Positions 61,435-64,000 of a DNA stretch of 64,000 nucleotides are shown here, one piece after another. A model generated the notes under the pieces. The model made no database searches, was not told where the DNA came from, and worked only from the letters and a program-made list of their open reading frames with translations. The first letter of the stretch is position 1; the number at the start of each line of letters is the position of its first letter. Origin of the DNA: Cerasicoccus arenae (lineage in GTDB: Bacteria; Verrucomicrobiota; Verrucomicrobiia; Opitutales; Cerasicoccaceae); the NCBI RefSeq assembly GCF_014651635.1, contig NZ_BMXG01000006.1, forward strand, positions 124,001-188,000, written 5' to 3'. A program made the position numbers and the translations under genes.

Positions 61435-64000
61435 CTAGAATTTTTTGCTGATTGAGCCATAAACAAAGCGGTTCTCAATCGAATACAACGAGGTGTCATA
61501 CCCGTCGGCAAAGGCACCCGCAGCAAAAGGTGGCTCGGTGTTAAAGACATTGTCGACCCCGACCATGATTTTCGTGCCGTTCAGCAACTGATATTGCGTG
61601 TTTTCGAATTCATATCCGGCAACGAGATTCACTTTGGTATAGCTCTCGACGGTTCGGTTCATGCCGCCCAAGGTGAAGCTGGGATCATCTTCGTATGAGC
61701 CGATGTATTGCACAGTTGCTCCGATCATGGCCTGATGTACGAACAGATTGGCGCTCGCCAATCCTTTCCACCGCGGCACAGCGCCGGGGCTCAAATTATT
61801 TGAGCGTTTATCGACGTAGCGCCCGGCAAATGAGACATCGCCTGTGCCTGGCACATCCGCCTCAAAGCTGATCACTTGATTGACGCCCATTGAAAGACGC
61901 ATGCGAATGTCTTCCGTAAGTTTACGATCATAGCTTGCTTCATAATCCATACCTTGAGTTGTCAGGCTGGAAACATTAAAGAAGCGTGAAGTGACAAAAA
62001 CGACGGGTCCATTGGGCCCAGCACGGATGACATCAGCGGGGTTGTTTTGATCGAGGGTGTATTGCGCGCCATTGGCGATAGCGTCATCGACTCTAATATA
62101 GTAATAGCTGGCGCGCAGGGTCAGGCCTTCGGCGAAATCAGGTTCCCAAATGGCGCTGGCGGAGAAGTTGTTCGATGTTTCAGGGTCGAGCGAAGGATTA
62201 CCGCGCACGAGGGTTGGAATCGGTGTACCGGGCGGGGTGGCTCCTGTTGAGTCGACTAGAATTGGGTAATCATAGATTTCGCCCGCATAAGATTCATACA
62301 GGGTAGGGGCGCGGAATCCTGTGCTGTAAGCGGCTCGCAGTGTGACTGACTCGACAGGCTTCAGGCTGATTGCGGCCTTCCAAGAAAGATTTCGATATCC
62401 ATTGGGGGCCGAGATTCCGGTAATCGGATCATTGCCTGTGTCGGAAAAATTTTCAAAGCGTAGGCCGAGACTGAGGTCAAGTCGGTTGACGGCGGTAATT
62501 GATTGCTTGGGGGAAATCAGCGGAATATTGATTTCACTAAAGAGTGCAGCTACGTTGCGTTGCCCGCTGTAGTTTTGGGTAAAGCCACCTCCGCCTAGGT
62601 TTTGGCCACTGGCCCAGAGGGAGTCGGGTGTGGCGTCAATGGATTCATAGCGATACTCAAGCCCGAATGCACCTTCCAGGTCGCCCGCAGGCAGCTTAAC
62701 CAGATCGCCGGACACTTTAGCGTCGTAGGAAAACATGTTTTCGTAGAACTGGTCTTTCGCGTCAACAGAAGCGGCATTTAAGGCCACATAGTTGTTGAAT
62801 GGGACGCCGGCATTATTACCTGCAACCGCGCGTGCGAAGGGGTTGAATAAGCCTGAATTGATGTGTGGAATGAGTAGTCGGGCATCCGCAATTCCGGATA
62901 CTTCATTGGTCAGTTCCGTCTGGGTATAGAGCACAGCCGTATCCCATTCCCAGCGATCATCGACTAAGCCTCGTGCCCCCCCGACCAGTCGAAACGCATT
63001 GCGTTCAAAGCGCGTGTTGAGTGTGCCGAGCTCAAAATTGCGATAAGTGACTGAAAATAAGTCCGCTGCCGGAACAGGATTATGCGGGCTATTTTGTGCG
63101 GCGGTAAAAATTGGCGTTCCTGGATAGGCACCCCATGGGGCCGAGGCCAAGCCATTGGCTTGGTTTTGATAGGAAAACAGCGCCTCGCCATACAGCGTTA
63201 CTTGGTCGGTCAAGTTATGCTCGATTGCGGCAAAAATGCTGGCGATGCGCAGGGCGGGAATGTCTGGTGCTTGATTGTTATAATTTAATGCATCGGTGTT
63301 TTGATTGTAGGGAACATAGTCGGCTCCAGTCGTGGGGAAGGGGATTCCGGGGGCCAGGACGCCGTTTACGTTGGAGCCGCCAAACAAGAAATTTGCCCGC
63401 CCGGGAAAAGTGGAACTTCCACGGTTGGTACCGCCGAGGGGGATGAAGTTCGTGGTGGCGGATAAATCCCGATCACGCGCCCAAACAACCTGCTGATCAA
63501 AGTAACTGCCCAATAGTGTTAAGTGCGTATCTTCGTCCAGATTGAACCCGGCGATCATGGAGTATTGCTGTAATTGACCACCTCCGTCTGTTGTGTTCCC
63601 GTAAAGCCCATCCAGTCGGACGCCTTGAAAGCGATTATCCAGACCGATATTCACGACGCCGCCAATCGCGTCTGAGCCATAGGTTGTGCTCGCGGTTTCC
63701 TGCAGGATGTCAATCTCGCGTATGGCTGCTTGGGGAATGAGGTTCAGATTGGCGAAACCACCAGGGTCCAAACCCAGAGCGCTATTGCCGCCAGCACGTC
63801 GTCCGTTGATGAGATTCAATGTGCGCAGCGTGCCCAAGGCATGTATGTTGGGTGAGGATGCGCCCGTGCCACCATTGCTGTCATTCTCAGTGTTCATCGC
63901 ACCGTAAAACGAGGGTAACATGCGGAGGCTTTCAATGGGCATTTGATTGCCCATGAGGATCAGATCCTCATATTTTAGCGTTGTAAACGTTTCATTCGGA
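61435..64000 (-). CDS. TonB-dependent receptor (partial, 5' end beyond the window)
   Basis: At least 850 residues of an outer-membrane TonB-dependent transporter; the frame is still open at base 64000, so the signal peptide and TonB box are missing. The plug domain is present (LRTLNLINGRRAGGNSALGL, IDILQETASTTYGSDAIGGV). The beta-barrel follows with family-typical strands such as LRAAYSTGFRAPTLYESY. The C-terminus ends in FVYGSISKKF, with the terminal Phe needed for BAM insertion. The ligand is unknown. It converges on the YcaO gene with a 2-bp gap. Import of a peptide or metal complex made by the neighbouring genes is possible but not shown. Confidence 0.9.
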   Translation of the reverse strand, partial: PNETFTTLKYEDLILMGNQMPIESLRMLPSFYGAMNTENDSNGGTGASSPNIHALGTLRTLNLINGRRAGGNSALGLDPGGFANLNLIPQAAIREIDILQETASTTYGSDAIGGVVNIGLDNRFQGVRLDGLYGNTTDGGGQLQQYSMIAGFNLDEDTHLTLLGSYFDQQVVWARDRDLSATTNFIPLGGTNRGSSTFPGRANFLFGGSNVNGVLAPGIPFPTTGADYVPYNQNTDALNYNNQAPDIPALRIASIFAAIEHNLTDQVTLYGEALFSYQNQANGLASAPWGAYPGTPIFTAAQNSPHNPVPAADLFSVTYRNFELGTLNTRFERNAFRLVGGARGLVDDRWEWDTAVLYTQTELTNEVSGIADARLLIPHINSGLFNPFARAVAGNNAGVPFNNYVALNAASVDAKDQFYENMFSYDAKVSGDLVKLPAGDLEGAFGLEYRYESIDATPDSLWASGQNLGGGGFTQNYSGQRNVAALFSEINIPLISPKQSITAVNRLDLSLGLRFENFSDTGNDPITGISAPNGYRNLSWKAAISLKPVESVTLRAAYSTGFRAPTLYESYAGEIYDYPILVDSTGATPPGTPIPTLVRGNPSLDPETSNNFSASAIWEPDFAEGLTLRASYYYIRVDDAIANGAQYTLDQNNPADVIRAGPNGPVVFVTSRFFNVSSLTTQGMDYEASYDRKLTEDIRMRLSMGVNQVISFEADVPGTGDVSFAGRYVDKRSNNLSPGAVPRWKGLASANLFVHQAMIGATVQYIGSYEDDPSFTLGGMNRTVESYTKVNLVAGYEFENTQYQLLNGTKIMVGVDNVFNTEPPFAAGAFADGYDTSLYSIENRFVYGSISKKF

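Overview
The window looks like chromosomal DNA of a Verrucomicrobiota bacterium, probably class Opitutae. This is inferred from gene content, including a glucosylglycerate synthase, a GPP34-family protein, an RRM protein with a Gly/Arg tail, GspA/GspB-like secretion proteins, a caa3-type CtaG and a TonB-dependent receptor. Base composition is moderate. Strong Shine-Dalgarno sites are rare. The cell is Gram-negative: it has signal peptides, lipoboxes, a DcaP-like porin and a TonB receptor.

Most of the window (0-55.4 kb) is ordinary core genome in short operons. In order, it holds: a NarL-type response regulator and an MFS permease; a three-gene operon of retropepsin-like protease, RimK ATP-grasp ligase fused to a TrkA-C domain, and AspA-like zinc carboxypeptidase; an M20 peptidase overlapping a glucosyl-3-phosphoglycerate synthase, then a GT4 glycosyltransferase; a SUI1/YciH factor; a complete 2-oxoglutarate dehydrogenase set (sucA, sucB, lpd); a GspA-like ATPase with two GspB-like proteins; FtsB; a porin; a SurA/PpiD-like chaperone; YebC; a yidC-yidD-rnpA group next to tRNA-Leu(UAG); a DnaQ-like exonuclease with a CNMP/CBS/DUF294 protein; MscS; CtaG; CarB; FtsH and TilS; GPP34; the RRM protein; a nitrilase-family amidase; a SMUG1-like uracil-DNA glycosylase back to back with an amidase; a GH1 glycosidase; and an operon of a soluble FtsK, an alpha-helical repeat protein and two small paralogous coiled-coil proteins.

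The right end (55.6-64 kb) is accessory in character. It carries a 56-residue ribbon-helix-helix protein, a stand-alone PAS-like protein, and a 1288-residue hybrid sensor kinase with a periplasmic propeller and a degenerate C-terminal Hpt-like domain. Divergent from the kinase lies a 39-codon open frame, then a 12-bp GC-rich hairpin, then a compact YcaO-family enzyme. A TonB-dependent receptor that runs off the window converges on the YcaO gene.

The peptide-hairpin-YcaO arrangement is the best candidate here for an undescribed system: a minimal RiPP (ribosomally made, post-translationally modified peptide) locus. The substrate role of the peptide is inference. No partner protein, protease or exporter is visible beside it.
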